A stretch of 64,000 bases of DNA from an uncultured Pedobacter sp. GTDB lineage: Bacteria > Bacteroidota > Bacteroidia > Sphingobacteriales > Sphingobacteriaceae. Location: assembly GCF_913776295.1 (NCBI RefSeq), contig NZ_CAJYOJ010000013.1, forward strand, positions 1-64,000. The letters are read 5' to 3'. The translations under genes were made by a program, and so were the position numbers. This document shows, piece by piece, positions 10,070 to 19,170 of this stretch (its first letter is position 1; each line of letters begins with the position of its first letter). The notes beneath the pieces were generated by a model, which ran no database searches, had not been told where the DNA came from, and saw nothing but the letters and a program-made list of their open reading frames with translations.

Positions 10070-11245
10070 TTAAATTTTTTGTAAAGCACTTTTAAAAGTT
10101 TCAATATCATTAAAGGTTAATTCCGGGTAATTACCACAATAAAAACCATTAGTATGCAAGAAATCTGAGTTTGGCAAATCATACAATGTTTTAACATATT
10201 TGTTATAGAAAGGTTGATTTTGCATATTTCCAGCAATCATTGGTCTGATTTCAATACCAGCGCCCGAAAACTGAGACAGATAAAGTTCGCGCAGTTCTGG
10301 TGTTTTACATACAACAGGAACAGCAAATGTTGAAAGTACATCTATGTGATCATGTCTTAAGCCGATAAAATCATCATTAGCTAAAATTTCGGTCTCAATT
10401 TCCAGATAATTTTTTTGTCTTGTTTGAATGTTTGAATCTAAATATTGTAACTGGAATAAACCAAGAAAACCGGTAATTTCTGTTGGACGGAAGTTAAAGC
10501 CTAAATCATAAAAAGTGTACTTCGCTTCGAATTCGCTTTTAATATTATATTTCTTTCTCCACTTACTTTGTTGTTTGGCTGTTAAATTTCTATCCCAACC
10601 ATTCGCCCTAACGATTCTTAGCATTTCTCCAAAATCTTCATCATCTGTACAGATCATTCCGCCTTCAATTGTAGACATATGATGCGCAACAAAAAATGAA
10701 AAGCTTGAACCTAAACTAAAATTACCTGCTTTACCATACTTGGTTTCCGTTCCTAACGATTCGCAGTTATCTTCGATTAAAATAATTCCACGTTCGTTAC
10801 ATATATTTTGAACTTCCCAAATATCATCAACAAATCCCAAAACGTTTGTTAGAAATAATGCTTTGATTTCTGTTTGCTCCAGACAGCGTAATAACTGTTT
10901 AGAACTAATGTTTAAAGTATCTAACTCACAATCAATGGCTACAGGCACTAAACCCAATTGAATTATAGGCATTGTATTGGTTGACCAAGTTAAAGCAGAA
11001 AAACCTACCTGATCCCCATCCTGAAGCTTACCCATATTTTTTAAGGACTGGATCATAGCTAAGTTAGCACTGCCTCCGCTATTAAATAAAATAGCATCTT
11101 TTCGTCCTTGTTTTTTTGCAAACTCCTGTTCAAACTTAGCACATTGTACATCCATACTAAGTTTGTCAGCCGTCATTATAAACTCAGCAAGAGCTTTTTT
11201 TGTTTCATGCTCATTCAAGAAAGCATTTTTCATCAATGGTATCAT
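10070..11245 (-). CDS. ColD-like GDP-4-keto-6-deoxymannose 3-dehydratase
   Basis: A DegT/DnrJ/EryC1-type PLP protein of 391 residues. Where ordinary sugar aminotransferases have the PLP lysine (SFHxxKxLTTGEGG), this protein has SFFVAHHMSTIEGG, with histidine at residue 188. Replacement of that lysine by histidine marks the 3-dehydratases, and position and length match E. coli ColD. I see no iron-sulfur cysteine cluster as in the CDP-sugar enzyme E1. The product would be a GDP-3,6-dideoxy-4-keto sugar. Its ATG overlaps the reductase stop by 4 bp, and GT11 follows after 3 bp. A perosamine aminotransferase is unlikely without the lysine. Confidence 0.82.
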   Translation of the reverse strand: MIPLMKNAFLNEHETKKALAEFIMTADKLSMDVQCAKFEQEFAKKQGRKDAILFNSGGSANLAMIQSLKNMGKLQDGDQVGFSALTWSTNTMPIIQLGLVPVAIDCELDTLNISSKQLLRCLEQTEIKALFLTNVLGFVDDIWEVQNICNERGIILIEDNCESLGTETKYGKAGNFSLGSSFSFFVAHHMSTIEGGMICTDDEDFGEMLRIVRANGWDRNLTAKQQSKWRKKYNIKSEFEAKYTFYDLGFNFRPTEITGFLGLFQLQYLDSNIQTRQKNYLEIETEILANDDFIGLRHDHIDVLSTFAVPVVCKTPELRELYLSQFSGAGIEIRPMIAGNMQNQPFYNKYVKTLYDLPNSDFLHTNGFYCGNYPELTFNDIETFKSALQKI

Positions 11246-12192
11246 ATTCCCTTTTTTTTATTTAATTTTATTTCTTTATATTCAGATATCGTCTTTTTAA
11301 CACCTTCCAACAACGTAATTTTAGGTTCAAAATTTGCAAGCTTCATATTGGTAACATCCATGCATTTTCTCAACATGCCATTAGGTTTTGTTTCGTCCCA
11401 GATAAGTCTACCGGTATACCCGCATTCAGTTGCAACAATTGTGGCAAGTTCTTTAATGGAAACATCGGTACCCCAGCCAATATTTATAAATTCGGGGCTT
11501 TCGTAGTTTTCTGTAAAATACAATACTGCATCTGCCATATCGTCAACATGCATAAACTCTCTTCTGGCTATACCTGTTCCCCATATTTCTACCGAATCAG
11601 TACCTTCATCAACTGCATCAACAAATCTTCGAACTAATGAGGAAAGAACATGCGAATGAGCTGGATCAAAACTATCATTAGTACCATATAAATTACAAGG
11701 CATCAAACTAATGCTTTTGAAACCATATTCTTCATTTAAATACTTCAAAAATTTTAAGCCCGCTATTTTAGCCAAAGCATAACCTTCGTTTGTTGGTTCT
11801 AATTTACCCGTTAGCAGATACTCCTCTTTCATGGGTTGCTCGCATTCTTTAGGGTAGATACAAGAGCTACCCAGAAAAACAAATTTTTTAACACCGTTTT
11901 TGAATGACTGGTTAATAATATTGTTCTGGATAGTTAGGTTTTCGTATAGAAATTCGGCCGGTTTTTCCATATTAGCCTTAATTCCGCCAACCTTGGCAGC
12001 AGCAAGAATAACATAATCGGGTTTATTCGCCTCGAAAAATTCCTTTACCGAATTTTCATTTAACAAATCGAGTTCTGCCCTGCTTTTGGTGATTATGTTA
12101 GTGAATCCATTAGCTGTTAAATGCCTTAAAATTGCCGAGCCAACCATTCCTTTATGCCCGGCCAAAAAAATCTTATCTGTTTTATCAATCAT
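11242..12192 (-). CDS. GDP-L-fucose synthase-like reductase (fucose or colitose synthase)
   Basis: A 316-residue extended SDR with AGHKGMVGSAILRHL, GSSCIYPKECEQPMKEEYLLTGKLEPTNEGYALAKIAG (Ser/Tyr/Lys catalytic set) and RREFMHVDDMADAV. These are typical of GDP-4-keto-6-deoxymannose 3,5-epimerase/4-reductase. Because it overlaps the ColD-like gene, it may instead be the ColC-type enzyme that makes GDP-L-colitose. Sequence motifs alone do not separate the two roles, and no second copy is in the window, so one enzyme could serve both sugars. Confidence 0.85.
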   Translation of the reverse strand: MIDKTDKIFLAGHKGMVGSAILRHLTANGFTNIITKSRAELDLLNENSVKEFFEANKPDYVILAAAKVGGIKANMEKPAEFLYENLTIQNNIINQSFKNGVKKFVFLGSSCIYPKECEQPMKEEYLLTGKLEPTNEGYALAKIAGLKFLKYLNEEYGFKSISLMPCNLYGTNDSFDPAHSHVLSSLVRRFVDAVDEGTDSVEIWGTGIARREFMHVDDMADAVLYFTENYESPEFINIGWGTDVSIKELATIVATECGYTGRLIWDETKPNGMLRKCMDVTNMKLANFEPKITLLEGVKKTISEYKEIKLNKKKGI

Positions 12193-12718
12193 TTATCTTC
12201 AATTTTTCTATTATTTGTTTAGCTTCTTCCAAATCGTGTAACCACCATTTACTTTGTTCAATTTTATCAATTACATCACATGTAAATCTACTTTTTAATT
12301 TTTTTGCAGGAATACCGCCAACTATGCTATAGGCAGGCACATCTTTATTTACGAACGAATTGGCACCAATTATTGCGCCATTTCCTATTACCACACCTCT
12401 TCTGATCACTGCATTTACACCTATCCAAACATCGTTACCGATTGTGCAATGTTTTAAGGTTAATGTTTCGTAGGCATTATTATAAAACAAACTACTTGTA
12501 GACACTTCGTCAATTAAATGTTCTCCCATTCCGATAGAAACATTATTAGCAATAGAGCAATATCTTCCAACAGTTGCTTTAGTTAAAAAACAATTGAAAC
12601 CGATATATGTAAATTCACCTATTTCACTATCATCACTTATAACTGTATTATTCATTACAGTAATGTGTTTTGAGTTAAACTGCTTAAGCCTGATAAATCT
12701 TTTAATAAAATTAAACAT
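12185..12718 (-). CDS. Left-handed beta-helix acyltransferase
   Basis: A 177-residue hexapeptide-repeat protein: repeats such as IGEFTYIGFNCFLTKATVGRYCSIANNVSIG and IGNDVWIGVNAVIRRGVVIGNGAIIGANSFV, ending with VGGIPAKKLKSRF as in the CatB/WbbJ-type O-acetyltransferases. It probably acetylates a sugar of the repeat unit in the cytoplasm, using acetyl-CoA. Its end overlaps the start of the reductase gene by 8 bp, so it is translationally close-packed. The exact acyl acceptor is unknown. Confidence 0.85.
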   Translation of the reverse strand: MFNFIKRFIRLKQFNSKHITVMNNTVISDDSEIGEFTYIGFNCFLTKATVGRYCSIANNVSIGMGEHLIDEVSTSSLFYNNAYETLTLKHCTIGNDVWIGVNAVIRRGVVIGNGAIIGANSFVNKDVPAYSIVGGIPAKKLKSRFTCDVIDKIEQSKWWLHDLEEAKQIIEKLKIND

Positions 12719-12730
12719 CTTTTATTAATA

Positions 12731-13660
12731 TTAAATGTTTAGCCATTTGAGTATTCTTGATTCAGGAGTTACCATTATTTCCGATTTTTGTGCATGGGGA
12801 TTCATCTTCTCAAGGTATTTTACAATCAAAGGAAATAAGTTGTATTTATTTAACGACAATTCTCTTGCAGTTTTTAAATGCTGAATATTCTCCTCATAAA
12901 AATTATCAATTGACAACACATTTTCAATTATCTCCACACTATTTTTGAAATCATCAATATCGATCCTGCAGAATGATTTTTCATCGAAGTAAGTTTCGGC
13001 ATTTGGGCAGCCATAATAAAAAGGGAAAGTATATGCCAGATGACAATCATAAAACTTTTCCGTTAACCAATCATTACAATTGTCGTTCTCAATGGCAATC
13101 GAAAACTCGTAAGGTGCCAGCACATCCCATTTATCGTTAAAATCACGGATTCCACGACCATATAGATCTATTTTATCTTTAAAATGATCCTTTAATTTAT
13201 TTGCAAAATCCAATCTTTTTCTATGCCCCTCAGTTTGTACTTTATTGGATGTAATTAAAGAAATCTTCTTATCTTTTTTTACACTTTCTAATTTGATAAG
13301 TTCGTCATAACTTTTACCAACGAACCAGGGGTGCCCGGCAAGATCGAGTGCTTTATTCTGATGTTTTATCTCTGTTTGACAGGTTATGATCTGAGCAAAC
13401 TGTTTTAAAAACCGATTGCTAAACCGTTCAATGGAATACGCCTCGCAAGGCATAAAAATAACATTTGTTTTCGCACATACAGCCTTTGTTTTTTTCAGGT
13501 TATATTTAGAGAAAATAACCCAAAAATCACATTCTACAATATCATCATTTAAAAAGAAATCATAATTTTCCCACTTTCCCAGCCCACCTGGCGTTTGCCG
13601 AAAAAGAGGCCATTCATGGGGGAATGTTAATTTTACGCTTATTCTTTTATCTTTCATCAT
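12731..13660 (-). CDS. GT10 glycosyltransferase (alpha-1,3/4-fucosyltransferase type)
   Basis: The C-terminal half carries the GT10 donor motif FSIAIENDNCNDWLTEKFYDCHLAYTFPFYYGCPN. GT10 enzymes normally use GDP-fucose. The ORF track starts at 13750, but those first 30 codons lie inside the preceding gene. The ATG-ATG pair at 13660/13657 has AAGGT upstream and begins 1 bp after that gene's stop, so I place the start there (309 residues). It is the second enzyme in the cluster predicted to use a GDP-6-deoxy sugar, alongside GT11. Confidence 0.82.
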   Translation of the reverse strand: MMKDKRISVKLTFPHEWPLFRQTPGGLGKWENYDFFLNDDIVECDFWVIFSKYNLKKTKAVCAKTNVIFMPCEAYSIERFSNRFLKQFAQIITCQTEIKHQNKALDLAGHPWFVGKSYDELIKLESVKKDKKISLITSNKVQTEGHRKRLDFANKLKDHFKDKIDLYGRGIRDFNDKWDVLAPYEFSIAIENDNCNDWLTEKFYDCHLAYTFPFYYGCPNAETYFDEKSFCRIDIDDFKNSVEIIENVLSIDNFYEENIQHLKTARELSLNKYNLFPLIVKYLEKMNPHAQKSEIMVTPESRILKWLNI

Positions 13661-13661
13661 T

Positions 13662-14444
13662 TTATTTTTTACCTTGTTGAATAAGTACCTTAAAAAAACC
13701 AAAACTATCGATAAAGTATCGCTTAAACAGTCTTGTAGGCTCATTAACAAACCTATAAAACCATTCGAGTCCAGCTTTCTTAAAAAACTCGGGGGCTCGT
13801 TTTTTCAGCCCAGCTTTAAACTCTAAACTTGCTCCCAAAAACGCTACTGTAGGTAGCTTTTTAATTCCCTGTTTCTTTAACTCATCTAAAATACGGAAAC
13901 CCAGCACGTCTTGTTTGGGAAAGCTCACTCCAATGTATACTATCTTAATTTCATGATCTATTATCAATCTTGCAGTATCTGATACAATTTTATCCAAAGC
14001 CACATTATCATTCTGATCGAAGAACGGGAGCGTATAGGTTTTACAATAGGCATCATTAACTTCAAAATAGTTGCTTACCTTTATACCAGAAGTAAGATAA
14101 AGCGTTGCGATTTTATTTTGGGTAGTAAGGGTAAATAAGCTTAAAAATAAATCGCTCCCCGCCAACCTGTGCCTTAAATTTTTACCTTTTAACTTAGCCG
14201 CCCAGATAATTGGCTGTCCGTCTGGAAGTATATATTCAGACTTTACTAACTTTTCGTTTAAATAAAAATTTTCAGGCCTGTTTAATTTAACAAGATAATC
14301 TACGTTAGGCGTAAAAATAACTGGATATTTAAGATCAGAAGTTTGATCAAGCGCTCTAATAATATGTTGAGCAACTATATCTACATGCTCAGCAGAAATG
14401 AAATCGTAACCTAAGAAATCGACTTTATTTAGCATTTTGTTCAA
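13662..14444 (-). CDS. WecG/TagA/CpsF family glycosyltransferase (GT26)
   Basis: A 260-residue member of the WecG/TagA family: FTPNVDYLVKLNR, LPDGQPIIWAAKLKG, RLAGSDLFLSL, and the C-terminal RAPEFFKKAGLEWFYRFVNEPTRLFKRYF signature. Family members transfer N-acetylmannosaminuronate, N-acetylmannosamine or similar sugars to lipid-linked intermediates. Its start overlaps the Wzy end by 20 bp. The UDP-HexNAc dehydrogenase at 23.7 kb could supply a uronic-acid donor, which is inference from family knowledge. Confidence 0.88.
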   Translation of the reverse strand: MNKMLNKVDFLGYDFISAEHVDIVAQHIIRALDQTSDLKYPVIFTPNVDYLVKLNRPENFYLNEKLVKSEYILPDGQPIIWAAKLKGKNLRHRLAGSDLFLSLFTLTTQNKIATLYLTSGIKVSNYFEVNDAYCKTYTLPFFDQNDNVALDKIVSDTARLIIDHEIKIVYIGVSFPKQDVLGFRILDELKKQGIKKLPTVAFLGASLEFKAGLKKRAPEFFKKAGLEWFYRFVNEPTRLFKRYFIDSFGFFKVLIQQGKK

Positions 14445-15699
14445 TCTTTAAAATGGTTAAATTTTTAATATCCGATTCCTTACTGTAAAAGTATAATACG
14501 ACCAGGTTTAAGTATAATGAATTCATTGCGCTCGCAAAAAAGTGACCTACCAAAAACGCAAGCAGAAAAAACGAAATACAAAAAAATAATCTAAAATCTT
14601 TAAGGGTAATATCCCTGAAAAGCGTTATGAAATACAACCTAAAATAAATGACTATACCAACGAATCCAAAAATTAAAAATCCATCAAAGAAATCCATCTC
14701 AATCATAAATTTTAATTGATCGGTACCCCCGAATAAATAATTGACGGGATTCCAAATTTCTAAGTTATCAAAGAATTTGGTATAGATATATGCACTCCTT
14801 CCTGAGGTTATCGCATCTAAAAATCCGTTTTCTTCGTACTTATATATAAAGTACTCGTACAGGTAACTATTTTCTTCGCTAATTAAGAAGGTAAAAAGAC
14901 CAAACGCAAGCAAAGCAAGAAATCCAAGGGAAATAAATTTATATATTAATTTCGCTTTGAAAAAGATGTGATAAATGGCAAGTATAAATAAGAATAAATA
15001 AATCGCCTTTGCACCCAATAGCAATGATGCAGCGGTACACAATAACAATGGATATATCTTCTGTATTTTATTGATATAGTTGAAGTAAAAATAAGATACC
15101 CCAATCATATAAAATAAAGTAGCTTCATTTATGGCGGGGATAAGTCCGTCATATCCATATCTAAAATCCTGAGTGAAATAGGATTTAAACAAAGTAATAT
15201 TAAAAGTTGCGCCCAGGAATATTAATATTGAATTTGCGATATAGATATTACCTAATATTGATAATGTTTTTGTTATAAGCAATTGATAATCGACAAGGTC
15301 ACATATGGCATAATAAACAATAAATACAAATATATATTTATTAAAAAGGGTCAATTGATATCCGAATCTAAAATCAGGGTTATTGTAGTTAAAAAGAAAT
15401 ATTACTTGCCCAAAAATGAAAATAGCAAAAAGCCATCCCATTAAGGTAACCCCTTTTAATGCAGTTTTATTAAACCTGGTTGATATTCTGTACAGAAAAA
15501 TAAGTTCGAATAAGAACCTTACATATATTGATACACTGATGGTGTTACTAAAAACGTCTCCATCCTCAACTGCCAGCGCATATTTAACCTGGAAATATTT
15601 ATTTAGTGCATCCGAAATAAAAAATAAGACAAGAGCAGAAGATAAAATTAAGCGTAAAGATTTATTATCAATTCTGTTCATCATTATTCTTTTGTGCAT
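14425..15699 (-). CDS. O-antigen/exopolysaccharide polymerase, Wzy-like membrane protein
   Basis: A 424-residue protein made almost entirely of hydrophobic helices, about ten to twelve, such as LSSALVLFFISDAL, GVTLMGWLFAIFIFGQVIFLF and ISFFLLAFLVGHFFASAMNSLYLNLVVLYFY, with a large loop around YEENGFLDAITSGRSAYIYTKFFDN. Sequence conservation in Wzy is weak, so the call rests on topology and on its place between the flippase and glycosyltransferases. The start may instead be the MM pair 5 codons downstream. It would polymerise flipped repeat units at the periplasmic face. Confidence 0.75.
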   Translation of the reverse strand: MHKRIMMNRIDNKSLRLILSSALVLFFISDALNKYFQVKYALAVEDGDVFSNTISVSIYVRFLFELIFLYRISTRFNKTALKGVTLMGWLFAIFIFGQVIFLFNYNNPDFRFGYQLTLFNKYIFVFIVYYAICDLVDYQLLITKTLSILGNIYIANSILIFLGATFNITLFKSYFTQDFRYGYDGLIPAINEATLFYMIGVSYFYFNYINKIQKIYPLLLCTAASLLLGAKAIYLFLFILAIYHIFFKAKLIYKFISLGFLALLAFGLFTFLISEENSYLYEYFIYKYEENGFLDAITSGRSAYIYTKFFDNLEIWNPVNYLFGGTDQLKFMIEMDFFDGFLIFGFVGIVIYFRLYFITLFRDITLKDFRLFFCISFFLLAFLVGHFFASAMNSLYLNLVVLYFYSKESDIKNLTILKIEQNAK

Positions 15700-15715
15700 T
15701 TATATATTATGGTAA

Positions 15716-17086
15716 TTAGGCCTGTGCGGCAATTCTCTTTTTCAGTAGGAAAAAGGCCTGCCAGAATGTTACAACCGCTAAAATGAAAAAAATACTACAA
15801 GACACGATCGAAATGCCGTTTATTCCATATACCTTACTACTCCAATTTCCGAGAGAAATATAAATTAATGCAAATACACCTGTTGAAAACGTAATTAGTT
15901 TAACTTTACCTAAGGCACTTAAAAATGCAGAGCCCATAGAATAAAGTGAATAAAAAAGTGCCCAAAGCCCCATAGATAAAAAGAGGTATTGGTTACTAAC
16001 ATATCCTTTACCGGCCAGGGTTTGTAAAAAAAAGTTCCCAAAAAAAGTAAAACATAATGCGCCAGAAATAAAAACCAGTGATGTAAACTGAATAATTCTG
16101 GTTAATGCCTTTCTACACCATTCCCATTGTTTTTCGTTAATTGCTTCTGCAAACCCTGCCCAAATTGGGTTATAAAAACTTAAATAAATCGTAATCAGGA
16201 ATGTATAAAGCTTCTGAACCAGATTAATTTCGGCACCATTAGCTAAGCTTAGATTTGCCGTTGCAATTAATGTTGTTGCATTATAGATAAAAGCCCCAGC
16301 AATTTGAAAAGCAGCAAATGTTAAACTCAGTATGAGCAAACTCTTCACCTTGATCCAAATAAATTTTGCCTTAACGTCAAGTATATTCCACTTTCTTTTG
16401 ATCAAAAAGTGAATTGTACCTGTTGTATTAACCAAAATTGAAATGAGAAAAAATGTGATCGCAGTAACGGTAACACTAGAATGGAAAAACGCGAGGGCCG
16501 CAATTACCACTAAACTCAGAATACCAATGCAGATGCTTTGAAAAGCTACATATTTTGATTCGCCGTAGGCAAAAAACATTGGACAGCCTATACTCAAAGG
16601 GATTCCGTAAAGAAAAATAATCTGCACAGCGATTAAAATATTCCTTCCTTCAATTTTTAAGCTACGATCGGCTGTTTTAAACATTTCGCCATAAGGAATC
16701 TGATTTCTAAAAAAGATAAGAGATAACGAAATAACCGTTGCTACCACCAGAAAGAAGTAGAAAACAGATAAAAAATATTCTCTTGCTTCATCATCTGCAG
16801 CGTTCCCTTTAGCCCTCAATTCTGCCAATTTATTCTTTAAAGAACTTCCTAATCCAAAATCAGAAGTTGCCATAACAGCAGTTGCCGATGTTATGGCAAC
16901 CCACATCCCAAACTGATCTTTTGTATAAATTCTTGCTAAAATTCCGATCAAAACAACCCTGGTGATTGTACTAATCAATGTTCCAAGCGCCATGAGTCCA
17001 GATCCATATACAACGGCCTTGGTACGTCCCCCTAATCCGTTTTTTATAGAGGCTAGTCTTGTTTTTATACTAAGAATACTAAACAT
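15716..17086 (-). CDS. Polysaccharide flippase, Wzx-like (MATE/MVF superfamily)
   Basis: A 456-residue polytopic membrane protein with about twelve to fourteen spans. The N-terminal GSGLMALGTLISTITRVVLIGILARIYTKDQFGMWVAITS is typical of polysaccharide transporters, and paired hydrophobic helices run to the end. It would move the lipid-linked repeat unit across the inner membrane. It is 10 bp from the GT2 gene and 16 bp from Wzy, so the assembly machinery is contiguous. A second, unrelated flippase gene lies at 61.5 kb. Confidence 0.87.
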   Translation of the reverse strand: MFSILSIKTRLASIKNGLGGRTKAVVYGSGLMALGTLISTITRVVLIGILARIYTKDQFGMWVAITSATAVMATSDFGLGSSLKNKLAELRAKGNAADDEAREYFLSVFYFFLVVATVISLSLIFFRNQIPYGEMFKTADRSLKIEGRNILIAVQIIFLYGIPLSIGCPMFFAYGESKYVAFQSICIGILSLVVIAALAFFHSSVTVTAITFFLISILVNTTGTIHFLIKRKWNILDVKAKFIWIKVKSLLILSLTFAAFQIAGAFIYNATTLIATANLSLANGAEINLVQKLYTFLITIYLSFYNPIWAGFAEAINEKQWEWCRKALTRIIQFTSLVFISGALCFTFFGNFFLQTLAGKGYVSNQYLFLSMGLWALFYSLYSMGSAFLSALGKVKLITFSTGVFALIYISLGNWSSKVYGINGISIVSCSIFFILAVVTFWQAFFLLKKRIAAQA

Positions 17087-17096
17087 GTTGCATAAG

Positions 17097-18008
17097 CTAT
17101 TTGGAAGTTAAATTTCTCGCACTGGCGAGAAGCATATAAACTAATGTGGTAAGTGTTTTAATATTGAATGAAGCGAGCGACATCGACTTGCTAAAATATA
17201 AGTAGGATAGTTTAAACAAACCCATCTTATAAAATTCAGTACCAAAGTATCTGTAATAATTTTCCCAGACCTTATTATTTACATTTTTTTCCTTTGCTAA
17301 TTCAGCGTAAAGCTTAATAAATACGTTATAAGCTTTTTTATACTTGGAAATATTCCTGGATATTCCATTTGCATTAATTCTGTAAAATGCCAGGCTAGAT
17401 TTGATGTATCCAAATCGATAACCTTTTAGTCCAACCCTTATCCACAAATCAACATCCTCAAATGTTTTCAGATTAGTGTTGAACTGCCCGGCTTCAACAA
17501 ATACCTGTCTGGCCATCATAACAGTTAATACCCCAATATTGTTCTTATAAAGTAACTGGGGTATTAAATCGCCACTGTAATGATAAAGATGTTTTGAAAT
17601 AAAATCAGCTTTAAAATGCTTTTGAACATCGTCGTAAAAAAATGAAAAACCGGTGTGGCTGATTTCAAATTCCTTATGTGCTAGATGAAATTCATATTGC
17701 TTTTGCAATTTGGTTTCATTCCAAACATCATCTGAATCCAGAAAAGTTATCCACTTTCCCTTCGATGCCTCGAAACCTTTGTTCCTGGCATTTGGAAGTC
17801 CTCCATTTTTATCCAGATCGACGATAATTATCCGTTGATCTGTAGCTGCATGCTTGTTAGCAATGTCTAAACTTGCATCTGTTCCACCGTCAATAACAAT
17901 TATTAACTCCCACTCTTTGTAAGTTTGGCTAATAACCGATAATACTGCTTCTTCAATTGTTCGTGCAGCATTATATGCCGGCATTATTACAGATATCAAT
18001 TCACTCAT
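17097..18008 (-). CDS. Glycosyltransferase family 2
   Basis: Inverting GT-A enzyme of 303 residues. It begins SVIMPAYNAARTIEEAVLSVISQTYKEWELIIVIDGGTD, followed by NGGLPNARNKGFEASKGKWITFLDSDDVW with the DxD-type metal-binding residues, and FEDVDLWIRV further on. These are classical GT2 signatures. It lies between gmd and the flippase gene. The sugar transferred cannot be read from sequence. Confidence 0.9.
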   Translation of the reverse strand: MSELISVIMPAYNAARTIEEAVLSVISQTYKEWELIIVIDGGTDASLDIANKHAATDQRIIIVDLDKNGGLPNARNKGFEASKGKWITFLDSDDVWNETKLQKQYEFHLAHKEFEISHTGFSFFYDDVQKHFKADFISKHLYHYSGDLIPQLLYKNNIGVLTVMMARQVFVEAGQFNTNLKTFEDVDLWIRVGLKGYRFGYIKSSLAFYRINANGISRNISKYKKAYNVFIKLYAELAKEKNVNNKVWENYYRYFGTEFYKMGLFKLSYLYFSKSMSLASFNIKTLTTLVYMLLASARNLTSK

Positions 18009-18037
18009 TATAAAAATACGAGAAGCTCTAAATCATC

Positions 18038-19150
18038 TTATTCAAATTGATTATTGATCTTATATCCATGAGATTTTAGTAATTTCTGTTTGTGAAAATG
18101 TTCCACGTCTGCAGCCACCATCTCTTTTACTAATGCAGCTAAATCATACTTTGGTTCCCAACCCAATTTAGTTTTTGATTTTGTTGGATCGCCGATAAGC
18201 AAATCTACCTCTGTAGGTCTGAAATATGCAGCATCTACACCTACAACCTCTGATCCGATTTCTAATTGATAATCTGGGTGATTACATGCAGCTATATATC
18301 CTTTTTCATCAACACCTTCTCCTTTAAAATCGATTACAATTCCAACTTCTGCGAAAGCCATCCGTACAAACTCACGCACCCGAGTGGTAACACCTGTTGC
18401 AATTACAAAATCTTCTGCAATGTCCTGTTGTAAGATTCTCCACATCGCCTCAACATAATCTTTGGCATGCCCCCAATCACGTTCAGCGTCAAGATTTCCT
18501 AAAAATAATTTCTTTTGCAGGCCCTGAGCAATTTTTGCAACTGCGCGGGTAATTTTACGGGTAACAAAAGTTTCACCCCTCAATGGGCTTTCGTGGTTAA
18601 ATAAAATACCGTTACATGCAAACATACCATAGGCTTCGCGGTAGTTTACGGTAATCCAATAAGCATACATTTTAGCGACAGCGTATGGCGATCGTGGGTA
18701 AAAAGGTGTCGTTTCTGATTGGGGAACGGCTTGAACCAATCCATACAATTCTGATGTTGACGCCTGATAGATTCTAGTTTTTTTCTCTAAACCTAAAATC
18801 CTTAATGCCTCTAAAAGCCTAAGCGTTCCAATACCGTCAGCATTTGCTGTATATTCAGGGGTATCGAAACTTACTTTAACATGGCTCATTGCACCAAGAT
18901 TATAAATTTCGTCAGGCTGAACATCCTTGATAATCCTAATCAAGTTAGTAGAATCGGAAAGATCTCCGTAGTGTAGTTTAAACCTTACATTTTCATCGTG
19001 AGGATCTTGATATAAATGATCGATACGTTCTGTATTAAATAAAGAACTTCTTCTTTTAATTCCATGAACCATGTATCCTTTTTCAAGCAATAGTTCAGCT
19101 AAATATGTACCATCCTGACCTGTGATACCGGTAATTAATGCAATTTTCAT
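18038..19150 (-). CDS. gmd: GDP-mannose 4,6-dehydratase
   Basis: Converts GDP-mannose to GDP-4-keto-6-deoxymannose with NADP. The 370-residue extended SDR shows [38 protein letters not shown], the catalytic YAVAK motif, and [31 protein letters not shown], all diagnostic of Gmd. It supplies the common precursor for the fucose synthase-like and ColD-like enzymes 6-8 kb further on, and takes its substrate from ManC. Confidence 0.95.
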   Translation of the reverse strand: MKIALITGITGQDGTYLAELLLEKGYMVHGIKRRSSLFNTERIDHLYQDPHDENVRFKLHYGDLSDSTNLIRIIKDVQPDEIYNLGAMSHVKVSFDTPEYTANADGIGTLRLLEALRILGLEKKTRIYQASTSELYGLVQAVPQSETTPFYPRSPYAVAKMYAYWITVNYREAYGMFACNGILFNHESPLRGETFVTRKITRAVAKIAQGLQKKLFLGNLDAERDWGHAKDYVEAMWRILQQDIAEDFVIATGVTTRVREFVRMAFAEVGIVIDFKGEGVDEKGYIAACNHPDYQLEIGSEVVGVDAAYFRPTEVDLLIGDPTKSKTKLGWEPKYDLAALVKEMVAADVEHFHKQKLLKSHGYKINNQFE

Positions 19151-19170
19151 TTTCCCTTTTTTTTTAAAAT

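Noticed and set aside
11108-11506. 132-residue plus-strand ORF
   Set aside because: It is antisense across the ColD-like and reductase genes and has no protein features of its own.
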